A DNA stretch of 54,225 nucleotides from a virus (IMGVR_UViG_3300028840_001956:1-54225), one strand, 5' to 3'; counted from the stretch's first letter, positions 13,857 through 20,890 are shown. Made by a program: numbers and translations. The notes: a model not told the origin generated them from the letters alone.

Positions 13857-14231
13857 ATGGTATCATATTTCAAGGATCAAAAATGGACATCTCCGAAGTA
13901 CCAGGAATTCATAACTCGCCAGGGCGCTTGCTTTAGATGTGGAAGCGCACGCCTGCCTGGTGAACGACTGCACCCGCACCACGAGCGCATTGGTGGACTC
14001 GGCGGGACAGCCCTAAAACCATCTGATGTTTTTCTCCTACCGATATGCGGTGAGTGCCATAATATTAGGCACTCTACCGCATTCGTTACTTTGGCTGACT
14101 TTTTCAAAGATGAAAACCATGGATGGAACGCAGATGTCAGGAAAGAAATGACCAAGGCCCGTCTCTATGCTGCCATGCTCTGGTATCTTAGCTCATTCTT
14201 AACATCGACAAAAATACAGGTGGTGAAATAA
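13857..14231 (+). CDS. HNH-like zinc protein (DUF968/Ref-like layout)
   Basis: 124 residues. 'GACFRCG' and 'ICGECHNIRH' supply two Cys pairs, and 'LHPHHERIGGLGGTALKPSDVFLLPIC' has the His-His and Gly-Gly features of the phage HNH/DUF968 group, which includes RecA-dependent Ref nuclease relatives. It may nick or process phage DNA. Ribosome site CGGGGGAT before the ATG at 13857; the stop overlaps the next ATG by one base. Confidence 0.7.
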   Translation: MVSYFKDQKWTSPKYQEFITRQGACFRCGSARLPGERLHPHHERIGGLGGTALKPSDVFLLPICGECHNIRHSTAFVTLADFFKDENHGWNADVRKEMTKARLYAAMLWYLSSFLTSTKIQVVK

Positions 14232-14392
14232 TGGCCGAACATATCAAAAAAAGAAAAGATAAGTCCTCGACGCCTGAGTTCAGGGCGCATTGGGAAGAGA
14301 CGTTTGGGGGTAAAGATGCTAATATTCAAAATGAAACTGATCGACACGAACGCCGAAGCGGCGGCAAGGCCGATAATGGAAAGGATAGTTGA
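14231..14392 (+). CDS. small polar hypothetical protein
   Basis: 53 residues, MAEHIKKRKDKSS, highly charged with no hydrophobic segment; ends GKDS. It is coupled to the previous gene (TAATG) and overlaps the next one in another frame by 77 bases. The long overlap makes one of the two uncertain, but both have start signals. Function unknown. Confidence 0.45.
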   Translation: MAEHIKKRKDKSSTPEFRAHWEETFGGKDANIQNETDRHERRSGGKADNGKDS

Positions 14393-14501
14393 GCTTAACT
14401 ATAACGGTCCTGAGGACAGGCCAGCCGTCGTGAATGTCATCACTCAGGCGTTCACTGAATTTAAAAATCTGATATCTCAGTTGTTAAGAGTATCCATTTA
14501 G
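14316..14501 (+). CDS. small hypothetical protein
   Basis: 61 residues starting MLIFKMKLIDTNAEAA at an ATG preceded by a GGGGGT site; an in-frame TTG lies 12 bases upstream. Predicted helical with a beta start. Lies between the HNH-like gene and the ASCH-like gene. It overlaps the 53-residue frame upstream. Not recognised. Confidence 0.55.
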   Translation: MLIFKMKLIDTNAEAAARPIMERIVELNYNGPEDRPAVVNVITQAFTEFKNLISQLLRVSI

Positions 14502-14531
14502 GACCAAAATTAAACAAGGGGGATTATATTA

Positions 14532-14915
14532 ATGGCAGACAAGAAACCGCAAAATCAGAGCCAATTGGCTCTCGGCAAGGGATTCGATCCAGAGTATATC
14601 ATTAAGTTTGGCAACCCGTCATTTCGGAAGGGACAAAACTTCACGGTGCGCGATGGCATAAAGCACGCCACCCTGAGTGACAGGATCGGAGACACAATCG
14701 GTTTGGCAGATGTCCAGGGCAATATTGTCGGCACCGGCATACTGACCAATGTCACTGTATGCTCGTTGATCGAGATACCGGACTTCGTGCTGAAGAATGA
14801 GCATGATCTCGACTGCGTGAAGCCGATCGGCCTGATGCACGTTCTTCAGGTTGTTTATGACCGAAAATTTTTGCCGCAGGATGTAGTTACCTGCGTGGGA
14901 TTCAATCTACTGTGA
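14532..14915 (+). CDS. ASCH/PUA-like domain protein
   Basis: 127 residues. 'FGNPSFRKGQNFTVRDGIKHATLSDRIGDTIGLADVQGNIVGTGILTNVTVCSL' has the strand pattern and the K/R-x-x-T-V-R-x-G...GD...G motif of ASCH (PUA-like) domains, which bind RNA or modified nucleotides. The assignment is by pattern. The gene overlaps the small terminase gene by four bases (GTGA), so the two are translationally coupled. An RNA-binding regulatory role is conceivable. Confidence 0.55.
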   Translation: MADKKPQNQSQLALGKGFDPEYIIKFGNPSFRKGQNFTVRDGIKHATLSDRIGDTIGLADVQGNIVGTGILTNVTVCSLIEIPDFVLKNEHDLDCVKPIGLMHVLQVVYDRKFLPQDVVTCVGFNLL

Positions 14916-15487
14916 AGAAACTAACTCCACAACAACTCGTATTTTGTAACAACATTCTACAGGTGGGGCAGGACGGCCTTAAGTCTATGAAGAGTTACGA
15001 GGCTTACCAGCTTGCTTATCCTTCGGCGTCCAAAAATGCAGCCAAGTCAGGTGCCTCACGGACGCTGAAGCTGCCCCACGTTGTTGAATACCTTGCCCAG
15101 CAACGTGGTGCCTTCGAGAAGGAGACAGCGGAGAGGGTTGCTATTACCAAGGATCGGATACTCCAGGAAGAGGGTACCATAGCGTTCCACGATATAGGCC
15201 AGCTATTCGATCCTGATACCGGAGAGCTATGCAATATCCACGAACTGCCTGAAGATGTTCGCAGGGCCATCGCTTCGGTTGAGGTTATCGAGACAACCGT
15301 ATCCGGAGTGAAGACCAAAAAGCTGAAGATCAAACTGAATGACAAGGGTGGCAGCCTGAACCGTCTTGAGAAGTGCTTTGGGATGCAGAGAGAGGCGCTT
15401 GACGTCGATGCGGTCATCACCGTCAAGGGACTCCTGGAAGAGATCGACGGGACCACCAGGGGGAAGCTGCCGATAGAAATGGAATAG
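14912..15487 (+). CDS. terS: terminase small subunit
   Basis: 191 residues with GTG start overlapping the previous TGA. 'KKLTPQQLVFCNNIL...SYEAYQLAYPSASKNAAKSGASRTLKLPHVVEYLAQ' (1-65) is the HTH DNA-recognition domain of the Terminase_2 family; 'ITKDRILQEEGTIAFHDIGQLFD' and 'LPEDVRRAIASVEV' and 'LNRLEKCFGMQ' are the usual oligomerisation features. It recognises the packaging site on phage DNA and brings in the large subunit. Unusually, the large subunit gene is more than 5 kb away, behind a block of small genes. Confidence 0.85.
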   Translation: MKKLTPQQLVFCNNILQVGQDGLKSMKSYEAYQLAYPSASKNAAKSGASRTLKLPHVVEYLAQQRGAFEKETAERVAITKDRILQEEGTIAFHDIGQLFDPDTGELCNIHELPEDVRRAIASVEVIETTVSGVKTKKLKIKLNDKGGSLNRLEKCFGMQREALDVDAVITVKGLLEEIDGTTRGKLPIEME

Positions 15488-15497
15488 AGGGGGATCT

Positions 15498-15671
15498 ATG
15501 CCAGATATCGAAGCCACGAGGATCGGAGAAACGCCGGTCGGTAAATGTCCAGAGTGCGGTGAGTGGTGCGCCCTCGACGAAATCGTCGGAAAGCCTCACC
15601 TGTATGAGCTTGAGCATTGCAGTAAAAGATATGCACTGTGCGCGAAGCCAGAAGGGGGGAAATCAAAATGA
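15498..15671 (+). CDS. small Cys-rich zinc-binding protein
   Basis: 57 residues: MPDIEATRIGETPVGKCPECGEWCALDE. 'CPECGEWC' and later Cys41 and Cys48 with His34/His40 form a zinc site. Ribosome site AGGGGGAT; its stop overlaps the next start (ATGA). Unknown function; one of many small Cys proteins here. Confidence 0.6.
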   Translation: MPDIEATRIGETPVGKCPECGEWCALDEIVGKPHLYELEHCSKRYALCAKPEGGKSK

Positions 15672-15895
15672 AAACAAAAGAGACGTTTTATTATATACCT
15701 ACGTTTGGAAGCCATACCACGAAAGTCTTTGCCGGTACCATACCAGGACAGCATGGGGTTCACGAGGTCGAGAACACCAGGTATTTTATAGGATTCCTGG
15801 ATAACATATGGAGAATTAAAGACAGAGACGTCAATCCGTACATATTGCCCCTGCTTCTCTTGGCCACTATCATCGCCGGAATTATCTTTTTTTAA
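15668..15895 (+). CDS. small C-tail-anchored membrane protein
   Basis: 75 residues from the ATG at 15668, which follows a GGGGGG site and overlaps the previous stop by four bases. The soluble part is polar and the last 18 residues ('YILPLLLLATIIAGIIFF') form a C-terminal membrane anchor. Possibly involved in host-envelope interaction or lysis timing, but nothing specific supports that. Last gene before the promoter at 15904. Confidence 0.65.
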   Translation: MKTKETFYYIPTFGSHTTKVFAGTIPGQHGVHEVENTRYFIGFLDNIWRIKDRDVNPYILPLLLLATIIAGIIFF

Positions 15896-15903
15896 AATAG
15901 TGG

Positions 15904-15932
15904 TTAACAAAACACGAATAGTATGTTATAAT
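15904..15932 (+). promoter_or_regulatory. sigma70-type promoter (repeat unit copy D)
   Basis: -35 TTAACA (15904-15909), 17-base spacer AAACACGAATAGTATGT, -10 TATAAT (15927-15932). The spacer is a diverged version of copies A-C. The -10 box lies in the left arm of an inverted repeat (15923-15962). Confidence 0.8.
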
Positions 15933-15962
15933 GTTTTTAGATTGAGAAATAAATTATAACAT
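15923..15962. repeat. 10-bp inverted repeat over promoter -10 box, candidate operator
   Basis: ATGTTATAAT (15923-15932) and its exact reverse complement ATTATAACAT (15953-15962), 20 bases apart. The left arm contains the -10 box. The arm upstream of +1 is not transcribed from this promoter, which favours a DNA-level operator. Confidence 0.6.
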
Positions 15963-15977
15963 AGTGGGGGGGGGAAA

Positions 15978-16238
15978 ATGATTGAAACTAATCAACGACA
16001 GGACCTCGAAGCCTTCAGGAAAATGTGTACAAGGTGGGAGAAGCATGGTACGGGCCGGAAGTGTGTGGCAGCGTGCGAAAAGCTTGATGGAGATCGCTGC
16101 TCTGCTTATTCTCGGCCTTATGCCAGGTTCAGGGTTGGCGGCTGCGCTCTATGTTCTATACCGCCTGAGACGGTTAAACGCACCAAGCAAACTGTAAATG
16201 CCCTGAAGGCTTCCAAGCGTGCAGCGAGGGGGAACTGA
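15978..16238 (+). CDS. small basic Cys-rich protein
   Basis: 86 residues: MIETNQRQDLEAFRKMCTRW. Six cysteines ('CVAACEKLDGDRC', 'CALC') suggest a metal site or disulfides, and the tail is Lys/Arg-rich. The start follows a nine-base G run (15966-15974). The stop overlaps the next ATG by one base. First gene of the cargo block under promoter copy D. Confidence 0.65.
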   Translation: MIETNQRQDLEAFRKMCTRWEKHGTGRKCVAACEKLDGDRCSAYSRPYARFRVGGCALCSIPPETVKRTKQTVNALKASKRAARGN

Positions 16239-16606
16239 TGGGCGGCGGTACGATGGCGACTCCAGAGGAATACCAGCGGGAGAAGAATCGACTGGCTCGC
16301 GATGCCCTCGACAAGGTTGCTGTACATCCTGGACCAATGATATTTTGCGACGCCAAGCTTGATGATGCAGAAGATTATGATTTGAGGCCGTGGAAGGTTT
16401 GGCGAACCAAGCCGACGACCGCAACGGGAATATTTAATGTCAGGGCCTATGTCGAGGCCAACACTATCCATAAGTCCACCGACCTTGATATCAGCGACAT
16501 CCTCAAGGGTGCAGAGTGGCCTTCCATAGATCGGGGGATCAGATGGACAAACCTAATAATCCTAACAGCGACGGCTCTATTCATGGCGGCGATAGGACTC
16601 ATGTAG
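16238..16606 (+). CDS. hypothetical protein with C-terminal membrane anchor
   Basis: 122 residues; ATG overlaps the previous TGA by one base (a later in-frame ATG is at 16253). The soluble part is charged and the last 20 residues ('NLIILTATALFMAAIGLM') form a transmembrane anchor. The last 64 bases overlap the next frame. Function unknown. Confidence 0.6.
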   Translation: MGGGTMATPEEYQREKNRLARDALDKVAVHPGPMIFCDAKLDDAEDYDLRPWKVWRTKPTTATGIFNVRAYVEANTIHKSTDLDISDILKGAEWPSIDRGIRWTNLIILTATALFMAAIGLM

Positions 16607-16818
16607 GCCTCAGTGAGTCCTCACAAGAAAGTGCTTCTGTGGGTAAATCGGGCAGTTACAGCGTCACGTTTCGAAAACGAACCACAAACGAATTGAGAAA
16701 AGGGGTCATCCAGGTAAACCAGGGTGAACTGAGGGGTATCATGGACACCTTCTACGGGTACGGCTGGGGATTAATCAAAATCAAAAAGGTCGGGGGGATA
16801 AAGAAGGGTTTGGTATAG
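16543..16818 (+). CDS. hypothetical protein, 91 residues
   Basis: The start MDKPNNPNSDGSIHGG is chosen because a CGGGGGAT site lies directly upstream; an in-frame ATG at 16516 lacks one. The N-terminus is low-complexity and polar (Ser/Asn/Gly). The second half looks beta-rich ('SYSVTFRKRTTNELRKGVIQV', 'YGWGLIKIKKV'). Overlaps the preceding gene by 64 bases in another frame. Not recognised. Confidence 0.55.
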   Translation: MDKPNNPNSDGSIHGGDRTHVGLSESSQESASVGKSGSYSVTFRKRTTNELRKGVIQVNQGELRGIMDTFYGYGWGLIKIKKVGGIKKGLV

Positions 16819-16819
16819 A

Positions 16820-17065
16820 GTGAAAAATGACTTGACAACCATATTAGGTACCAGGGCATTTAACGACATTTGCTGTTTGCGAATGCCGAATGAAGACCTC
16901 GCAAGGATCATTGAGGCGGCCGTAGAGCAACTTTATTTGAATGGTGGGCCTGACATACGCCTTGCCGTGAGAAAGCCCCTGGAAGAGCTTCTCAGTAAGC
17001 CAAAACAGCAAAAGAAAGACGATCCTGTGAATGATCACGGGAGATGGTGGAAGATGGTGCCATGA
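16820..17065 (+). CDS. small helical hypothetical protein
   Basis: 81 residues with GTG start. A helical body ('NEDLARIIEAAVEQLYLNGG...AVRKPLEELLSK') is followed by a charged tail. It overlaps the next gene by four bases (ATGA). The ribosome site is weak. Function unknown. Confidence 0.55.
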   Translation: MKNDLTTILGTRAFNDICCLRMPNEDLARIIEAAVEQLYLNGGPDIRLAVRKPLEELLSKPKQQKKDDPVNDHGRWWKMVP

Positions 17066-17232
17066 AGACTAAACCTGACCTGAACGGAAAATACAGATGG
17101 TGGGCTTTCGAGCTTTCCTTGTGGGGTCTGGTTTTTTTATATGGAATTCTCAGGGTGGTTTCGTGGTTCGAGCCACGGAAGGTACCAAAAAGGACCATTA
17201 AAGCGCCTCAAAAGCGCTTAATGCGTCATTAA
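17062..17232 (+). CDS. small single-span membrane protein
   Basis: 56 residues from the ATG in the ATGA overlap: MKTKPDLNGKYRWWAFEL, one transmembrane helix (about 13-32) and a basic tail (KVPKRTIKAPQKRLMRH). By charge the C-terminus is likely cytoplasmic. No family recognised. Confidence 0.6.
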   Translation: MKTKPDLNGKYRWWAFELSLWGLVFLYGILRVVSWFEPRKVPKRTIKAPQKRLMRH

Positions 17233-17246
17233 AGGTACATTATAGT
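17218..17246 (+). promoter_or_regulatory. weak promoter candidate
   Basis: TTAATG (17218-17223), 17 bases, TATAGT (17241-17246). The -35 match is poor, but spacing is right and it precedes the gene at 17288. Confidence 0.3.
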
Positions 17247-17287
17247 GAATAATCGGGCTATGCCCACGGGATAGGAAAGGATGGGCA

Positions 17288-17461
17288 ATGGAGCCTACTG
17301 TTACGGACGAGGTGAGGGTTGCTGCTATTCGATCGATGTTGATCGAGGCCGAGAATCAAATTCGAAAATGCAATAAGATCCTGGACTTTATGATAGACAG
17401 CAAGACTGCAGACGAAACGGCTGCTGAATATATCAAGGCCCAGGACGTCTGTGAGGACTGA
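17288..17461 (+). CDS. small helical hypothetical protein
   Basis: 57 residues: MEPTVTDEVRVAAIRSML, a predicted two-helix protein with acidic character and two cysteines (about residues 28 and 55). AGGAAAGG precedes it. An alternative ATG seven bases upstream in another frame ends quickly. Unknown function. Confidence 0.5.
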   Translation: MEPTVTDEVRVAAIRSMLIEAENQIRKCNKILDFMIDSKTADETAAEYIKAQDVCED

Positions 17462-17527
17462 GGGTAAGATTTCCGGCCAGGTGGCCGAGAAACTTTCTTA
17501 AACAGGAAAATAGGGGGATATAAGAAA

Positions 17528-18544
17528 ATGAGAATCGCAATAATCGACGGGATGGTTTATGATATCGATGACAGCCTGATGGATAAGCTGTCCAAGTTCT
17601 TTGACGCCAGCCCGAGGGCAGAGAGGGTCGGAGCAGTGATCAGCACTCATAATGGTCCAAGTTCGAAAAGGCTCTACTTTACGAATGAAAAGCGCCAGGA
17701 GCTTGAGGATAAGATCGAAGAGCTTGAGCGCGACGCCGGAGCCTTCGAGCAAATGTGCAGCGAATGCGTGATAGGCCATAATGAGCATATTGATGCACTC
17801 GGGAAGGAGATAGAAAGGCTCACCCGGGACAATGAGTGTAAGGAGTGTGGCGATTGTTGCGAGTGCGGAGACGAACTGAACCTGACAGCCCAGGAAGAAA
17901 TCGCCCTGTTAAAGGTCCGTGTAGTTGAGCTTGAGACAGAGGGCCTCGCCAAGCTTGAAGAATTGGAAGGTATGGTCAGGTCATTAGAAAGGGACTATGA
18001 CGCTAATGCAGAGAGCGCCATTCATGTAGAGAGCGTCATTCAGGAGATCGACGACCTGAGGGAAGAGAACTCCGAGAAGGGCCTTCTTATCAGTAGGCTT
18101 ACCAGCCAGAACAGGGCCTATATTTCAGCCCTCGAAGTAAAGGATGGGATCATAACGGCCAAACTGAATGAAATCGAAAGGCTGAAGAGCCGCCTCAGCG
18201 AACTTGAGGATGTTATCAAGCAGGCCGAGACAGCCGACCATTCCCAGGCGAAATGGGTACGGGAGCAATACTACAAGGTCCAGAGTTATGTCCTTAGGGA
18301 AAACCTTCATGCCGGTCACCACGACGACTCTACCCACGCCGACATTATTATCTCCGAGCACGCATTCCAGGCACGATATGGAAAGAATATGGCACTGAGG
18401 GCGCAGGCTGCCGAGGACGAGCTTCTGGCTTTGAAGAGGCAGATCTTGTGGGCCGACGAGTGTGGCCTCACCCTTGCAGAGCTTATGGACTCCTACGAAC
18501 GGATGGGGCTGAAAATGAGCGTGATAAATAGTGGTGGATTCTAA
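17528..18544 (+). CDS. long coiled-coil protein with Cys cluster
   Basis: 338 residues. Residues about 55-100 and 120-235 have strong heptad patterns (Leu/Ile with Glu/Lys), so a long dimeric coiled coil is likely. Between them is a Cys-rich knot, 'CKECGDCCECGDE' (about 104-116), likely a zinc hook or ribbon at a hinge. The C-terminus has His-rich 'HAGHHDDSTH'. The layout of two coiled arms around a Cys motif recalls structural zinc-hook proteins, but no ATPase heads are present. Ribosome site AGGGGGAT. Function unknown. Confidence 0.7.
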   Translation: MRIAIIDGMVYDIDDSLMDKLSKFFDASPRAERVGAVISTHNGPSSKRLYFTNEKRQELEDKIEELERDAGAFEQMCSECVIGHNEHIDALGKEIERLTRDNECKECGDCCECGDELNLTAQEEIALLKVRVVELETEGLAKLEELEGMVRSLERDYDANAESAIHVESVIQEIDDLREENSEKGLLISRLTSQNRAYISALEVKDGIITAKLNEIERLKSRLSELEDVIKQAETADHSQAKWVREQYYKVQSYVLRENLHAGHHDDSTHADIIISEHAFQARYGKNMALRAQAAEDELLALKRQILWADECGLTLAELMDSYERMGLKMSVINSGGF

Positions 18545-18563
18545 CAAGAAAGGGGTATGCGAT

Positions 18564-18734
18564 ATGGACGTTAGCATGATTATTGATATAGGCTTCACAA
18601 CAAAGGACAATTTCGGTCCTCAGCTTACCTGGCGCGAGTGGTGTATAGACGCCGAATTCAGGTCGGGCGAAGGGTACTTTGACATCGCGTTCAGGCTGTT
18701 AGGTCTCAAATTTCAGTTCGGGCTTGATTGGTAA
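18564..18734 (+). CDS. small hypothetical protein
   Basis: 56 residues from ATG 18564 (MDVSMIIDIGFTT), preceded by AAAGGGG; a longer in-frame start at 18531 overlaps the previous gene. The sequence has alternating aromatic and polar residues, ending 'FRLLGLKFQFGLDW', suggesting a small beta domain. Not recognised. Confidence 0.55.
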   Translation: MDVSMIIDIGFTTKDNFGPQLTWREWCIDAEFRSGEGYFDIAFRLLGLKFQFGLDW

Positions 18735-18758
18735 TGGTCCATAGTGAAGGGGGATGCT

Positions 18759-18929
18759 ATGTATGAATTAATTGCTGGTGCTATCCAGGGCCTGTCACAA
18801 TTGTCCGTCGTGCTTCTGGCTTCGACTGCTGTGCTGTTTACGGTTAGCGAGTTAAGCCTCAGGGAAATAGGATATGTGCTAATTGGTGTGGCCGCTGCCT
18901 TCCTGAACGTATTATTATGGTATGCCTGA
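18759..18929 (+). CDS. small two-span membrane protein
   Basis: 56 residues from the ATG at 18759 after an AAGGGGG site. Two hydrophobic helices (about 3-28 and 36-55) are joined by a short 'SELSLREIG' turn. Size and topology would suit a class II holin, but no endolysin is adjacent, so this stays open. Last plus-strand gene before the convergent terminator. Confidence 0.6.
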   Translation: MYELIAGAIQGLSQLSVVLLASTAVLFTVSELSLREIGYVLIGVAAAFLNVLLWYA

Positions 18930-19003
18930 AGGGGTAAAAGGGGTCAAAATGGCTATCGTTTGGTAACTTTTTTTCAAACAAAAGGGACCTGCTCCAAATG
19001 AAA

Positions 19004-19042
19004 AGGGCGGTATCTCTGATGAATCATTGAGAATACCGCCCT
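19004..19042. terminator. bidirectional hairpin terminator between convergent operons
   Basis: AGGGCGGTAT (19004-19013) pairs with ATACCGCCCT (19033-19042). The minus-strand side is followed by TTTTCATTT and the plus side by CTTCGTTT. It lies between a plus-strand operon ending at 18929 and a minus-strand operon ending at 19074. Confidence 0.75.
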
Positions 19043-19073
19043 CTTCGTTTGATGTTAACCGGCTCTTTACTCG

Positions 19074-19313
19074 CTAACCGAGGTTGATACCGTTCTTTCT
19101 GGCAAGATTATCCACTATATCCCTGACCTGTCTCAGGGTGTATTCGATGGCGTTCTTTTTACAGTTGTCCCATGGCGGTAGGTCGAACTCACCCTTATTC
19201 ATGCGGGAGAGTTCAGCGAGTTCTTCGGCTAACAACTCAAGGTCGTTCGGAGCGTCAAGGCCAGTGTTCTCAATTTCAAGTTTAACCGTCTTGCATTTTG
19301 TGATTGTGTGCAT
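19074..19313 (-). CDS. small hypothetical protein of the PAPS-reductase-like operon
   Basis: 79 residues: MHTITKCKTVKLEIENTGLD, then an acidic helical part ('NDLELLAEELAELSRMNKGEF') and a C-terminal helix. It follows the reductase-like gene after 22 bases with an AAAGGAT site and shares its promoter. It may be an accessory subunit, but no motif shows it. Confidence 0.65.
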   Translation of the reverse strand: MHTITKCKTVKLEIENTGLDAPNDLELLAEELAELSRMNKGEFDLPPWDNCKKNAIEYTLRQVRDIVDNLARKNGINLG

Positions 19314-19335
19314 GGTATATCCTTTCAGTTTGAGG

Positions 19336-20103
19336 TTAGACAGCTTTGATGCCGGTGATTTCTTCGAGGAACTTAGGCTCCTGATTTTTCTTCGGCATGA
19401 TCATAGTATAGTTTATTTTCTTTTCGAGGTCAACTATTTTCTTATAATTCTCAGGTGCCAGGACAGCGGCTACCTGAAGATCTTTAACTGAGGCCATAAT
19501 GCAGAATTGGCAGCTTAATCTTTCCATACCCATGTGGTATGCCCAGTGGACGGCTTCGCCATGATCCAAGATCTCAGCGTAGACTTCTTCTTCAGTCCAG
19601 TTGTGGATAGGGCTATAATCGTACCACTCGCGCCCAGCCTTGCTGTTACGTTTGTTAAAGGCGAACACCTTCCCTTTTGCGCGACCAGGAGACTCTTCTG
19701 CGCGGAGACCCATGCAGTTGACGATCAGGCCGTCCAGATCGTTGTCTTTTATATGGTGCCTGACTGCCTTCGTGATAGGGTCTCTCTTAAGGTCGCTGGT
19801 GCATTGACGATATTTGGGACTCGGGAACATACCGCGACGTTCAACCATATCAAAGAAGGTCTTGCCAGCGACAACCATTCTACAATCAAGATCAGCACAG
19901 GTATCGGTGACGAGATCCCAGCAACCGTCCCAATCTACGCCAGGCAGGTCAGCGTGGATTACCAGGAGTTGAGAAGCCGGTACCAGGCGTCGGAGTTTAA
20001 TGGTCATGGCTTGGCTATCTTTTCCGCCGCTGTGATTGACGATGAAGAGAGCGCCTCTGTTTATCAGGTCGGTGATTTCTTTTGGTGCGGTATAGTCGGC
20101 CAT
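19336..20103 (-). CDS. PAPS reductase/PP-loop ATPase family protein
   Basis: 255 residues from the ATG at 20103, set by an AAGGGAGAT site; a 16-codon longer TTG start lies in the operator and is rejected. 'VNHSGGKDSQAM' is the PP-loop (SGGxDS) that adenylates substrates, and 'YRQCTSDLKRDPI' and 'SCQFCIMAS' provide Cys residues as in CysH/DndC-like proteins. Known relatives reduce adenylyl sulfates or, as DndC, help put sulfur on DNA. Phage copies are common and their reaction is usually unknown. No DndA/B/D/E partners are seen here. Expressed from its own promoter with a palindromic operator, isolated on the minus strand. Confidence 0.8.
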   Translation of the reverse strand: MADYTAPKEITDLINRGALFIVNHSGGKDSQAMTIKLRRLVPASQLLVIHADLPGVDWDGCWDLVTDTCADLDCRMVVAGKTFFDMVERRGMFPSPKYRQCTSDLKRDPITKAVRHHIKDNDLDGLIVNCMGLRAEESPGRAKGKVFAFNKRNSKAGREWYDYSPIHNWTEEEVYAEILDHGEAVHWAYHMGMERLSCQFCIMASVKDLQVAAVLAPENYKKIVDLEKKINYTMIMPKKNQEPKFLEEITGIKAV

Positions 20104-20136
20104 GTAGTTGATCTCCCTTAAAATTTGTTCTTGTTT

Positions 20137-20152
20137 TTTGTTTATAAACAAA
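20137..20152. promoter_or_regulatory. 16-bp perfect palindrome at the promoter start, candidate operator
   Basis: TTTGTTTATAAACAAA is self-complementary and abuts the -10 box of the minus-strand promoter (20152-20157), covering the expected +1. A dimeric repressor would block the PAPS-reductase-like operon from here. Confidence 0.65.
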
Positions 20153-20180
20153 TTTTACCACGAATGAAAATTAATGTCAA
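20152..20180 (-). promoter_or_regulatory. sigma70-type promoter of the minus-strand island
   Basis: On the minus strand, -35 TTGACA (20180-20175), 17-base spacer, -10 TAAAAT (20157-20152). It drives the two genes at 20103-19074. Confidence 0.8.
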
Positions 20181-20214
20181 CACTTTTTTATGGGGTACAA
20201 AGCCAAAGGGGGGG

Positions 20215-20796
20215 ATGATGCCAGTAATATCGACCGAGGGAATATATTTTATGGGTCAGTCATTCAGGCGAGTGGTGCGGGTACTCGCTGATGGCTATTT
20301 TCATATCAGGCTGCCGCATGCTGTACAAAATCACTACGATATTAAAGAGGTCAGAGAGAAGACCCTGGATGAAGCTATGCGGGAGTGGAAGCGCATATGC
20401 GGTGAATACCAGGACTCAGTGACCACCAGCCGGAAGGTTATCATTTATGAGATCCAGGGCGACAACCACTTCGCCCATGGGTGCCAGATATCCTTAGCAG
20501 CCCAGGTCTTCAATGAATTCAAGGTCGTAAGCCCGTCCTGCGATATCAGATATCGCTATGAGAAGGTTGACCATGAAGAAGATCTGCCTATCCAGATCCG
20601 GTATGGTGGCCTAAAACCGAGACCTGGTGACCAGGAGACGGAATGTATCCTTGAGTGGAGCCAGGAGCGCCATGATTTCTTCGTCGGCCTCGCGGTGGCC
20701 ATGGAAGGGTTGAAGAAGAAGCTGATGTTACTCGGCAACGATCGTGAAATCCTGGAAGCTGCCATCGCCGATAGGTATGAATTGCTGACAGTATAA
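20215..20796 (+). CDS. hypothetical protein before the large terminase
   Basis: 193 residues from ATG 20215 (a second ATG follows at once), after a seven-base G run. An in-frame extension to 20125 would run through the divergent promoter and is rejected. Mixed alpha/beta, with 'RRVVRVLADGYFHIRLP' and a helical C-terminus 'FFVGLAVAMEGLKKKLMLL'. No motif recognised. It is separated from terL by two hairpins. No clear plus-strand promoter was found upstream. Confidence 0.7.
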   Translation: MMPVISTEGIYFMGQSFRRVVRVLADGYFHIRLPHAVQNHYDIKEVREKTLDEAMREWKRICGEYQDSVTTSRKVIIYEIQGDNHFAHGCQISLAAQVFNEFKVVSPSCDIRYRYEKVDHEEDLPIQIRYGGLKPRPGDQETECILEWSQERHDFFVGLAVAMEGLKKKLMLLGNDREILEAAIADRYELLTV

Positions 20797-20822
20797 TTTA
20801 TTTGTGACAACATAAAATAACC

Positions 20823-20890
20823 CTGACATCCTCGCTATGTCAGAGGCTATCTATCCAGGGGGGATACCTGTTTACAGGGTCTCCCCTTTT
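20823..20890 (+). terminator. hairpin pair upstream of terL, terminator or attenuator
   Basis: CTGACAT/ATGTCAG (20823-20829 with 20837-20843) makes a short hairpin. A second one pairs GGGGA with TCCCC (20860-20864 with 20882-20886) around an inner CCTG/CAGG stem, followed by TTTTGC. It could end transcripts from 20215 or tune entry into the late operon. Confidence 0.55.

Noticed and set aside
15953-15985. Reverse-strand -10 box in the right arm of the inverted repeat as a divergent promoter
   Set aside because: No -35 match at the right distance, and the upstream genes are on the plus strand.
17160-17180. GGTTCGAGCC within a short inverted repeat, resembling a tRNA T-arm
   Set aside because: No acceptor, D-arm or anticodon stem fits around it and it lies inside the coding sequence of the 17062 gene.
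18931-18980. T-run after the 18759 gene as a terminator
   Set aside because: No GC-rich stem precedes it; the hairpin at 19004-19042 is much better.
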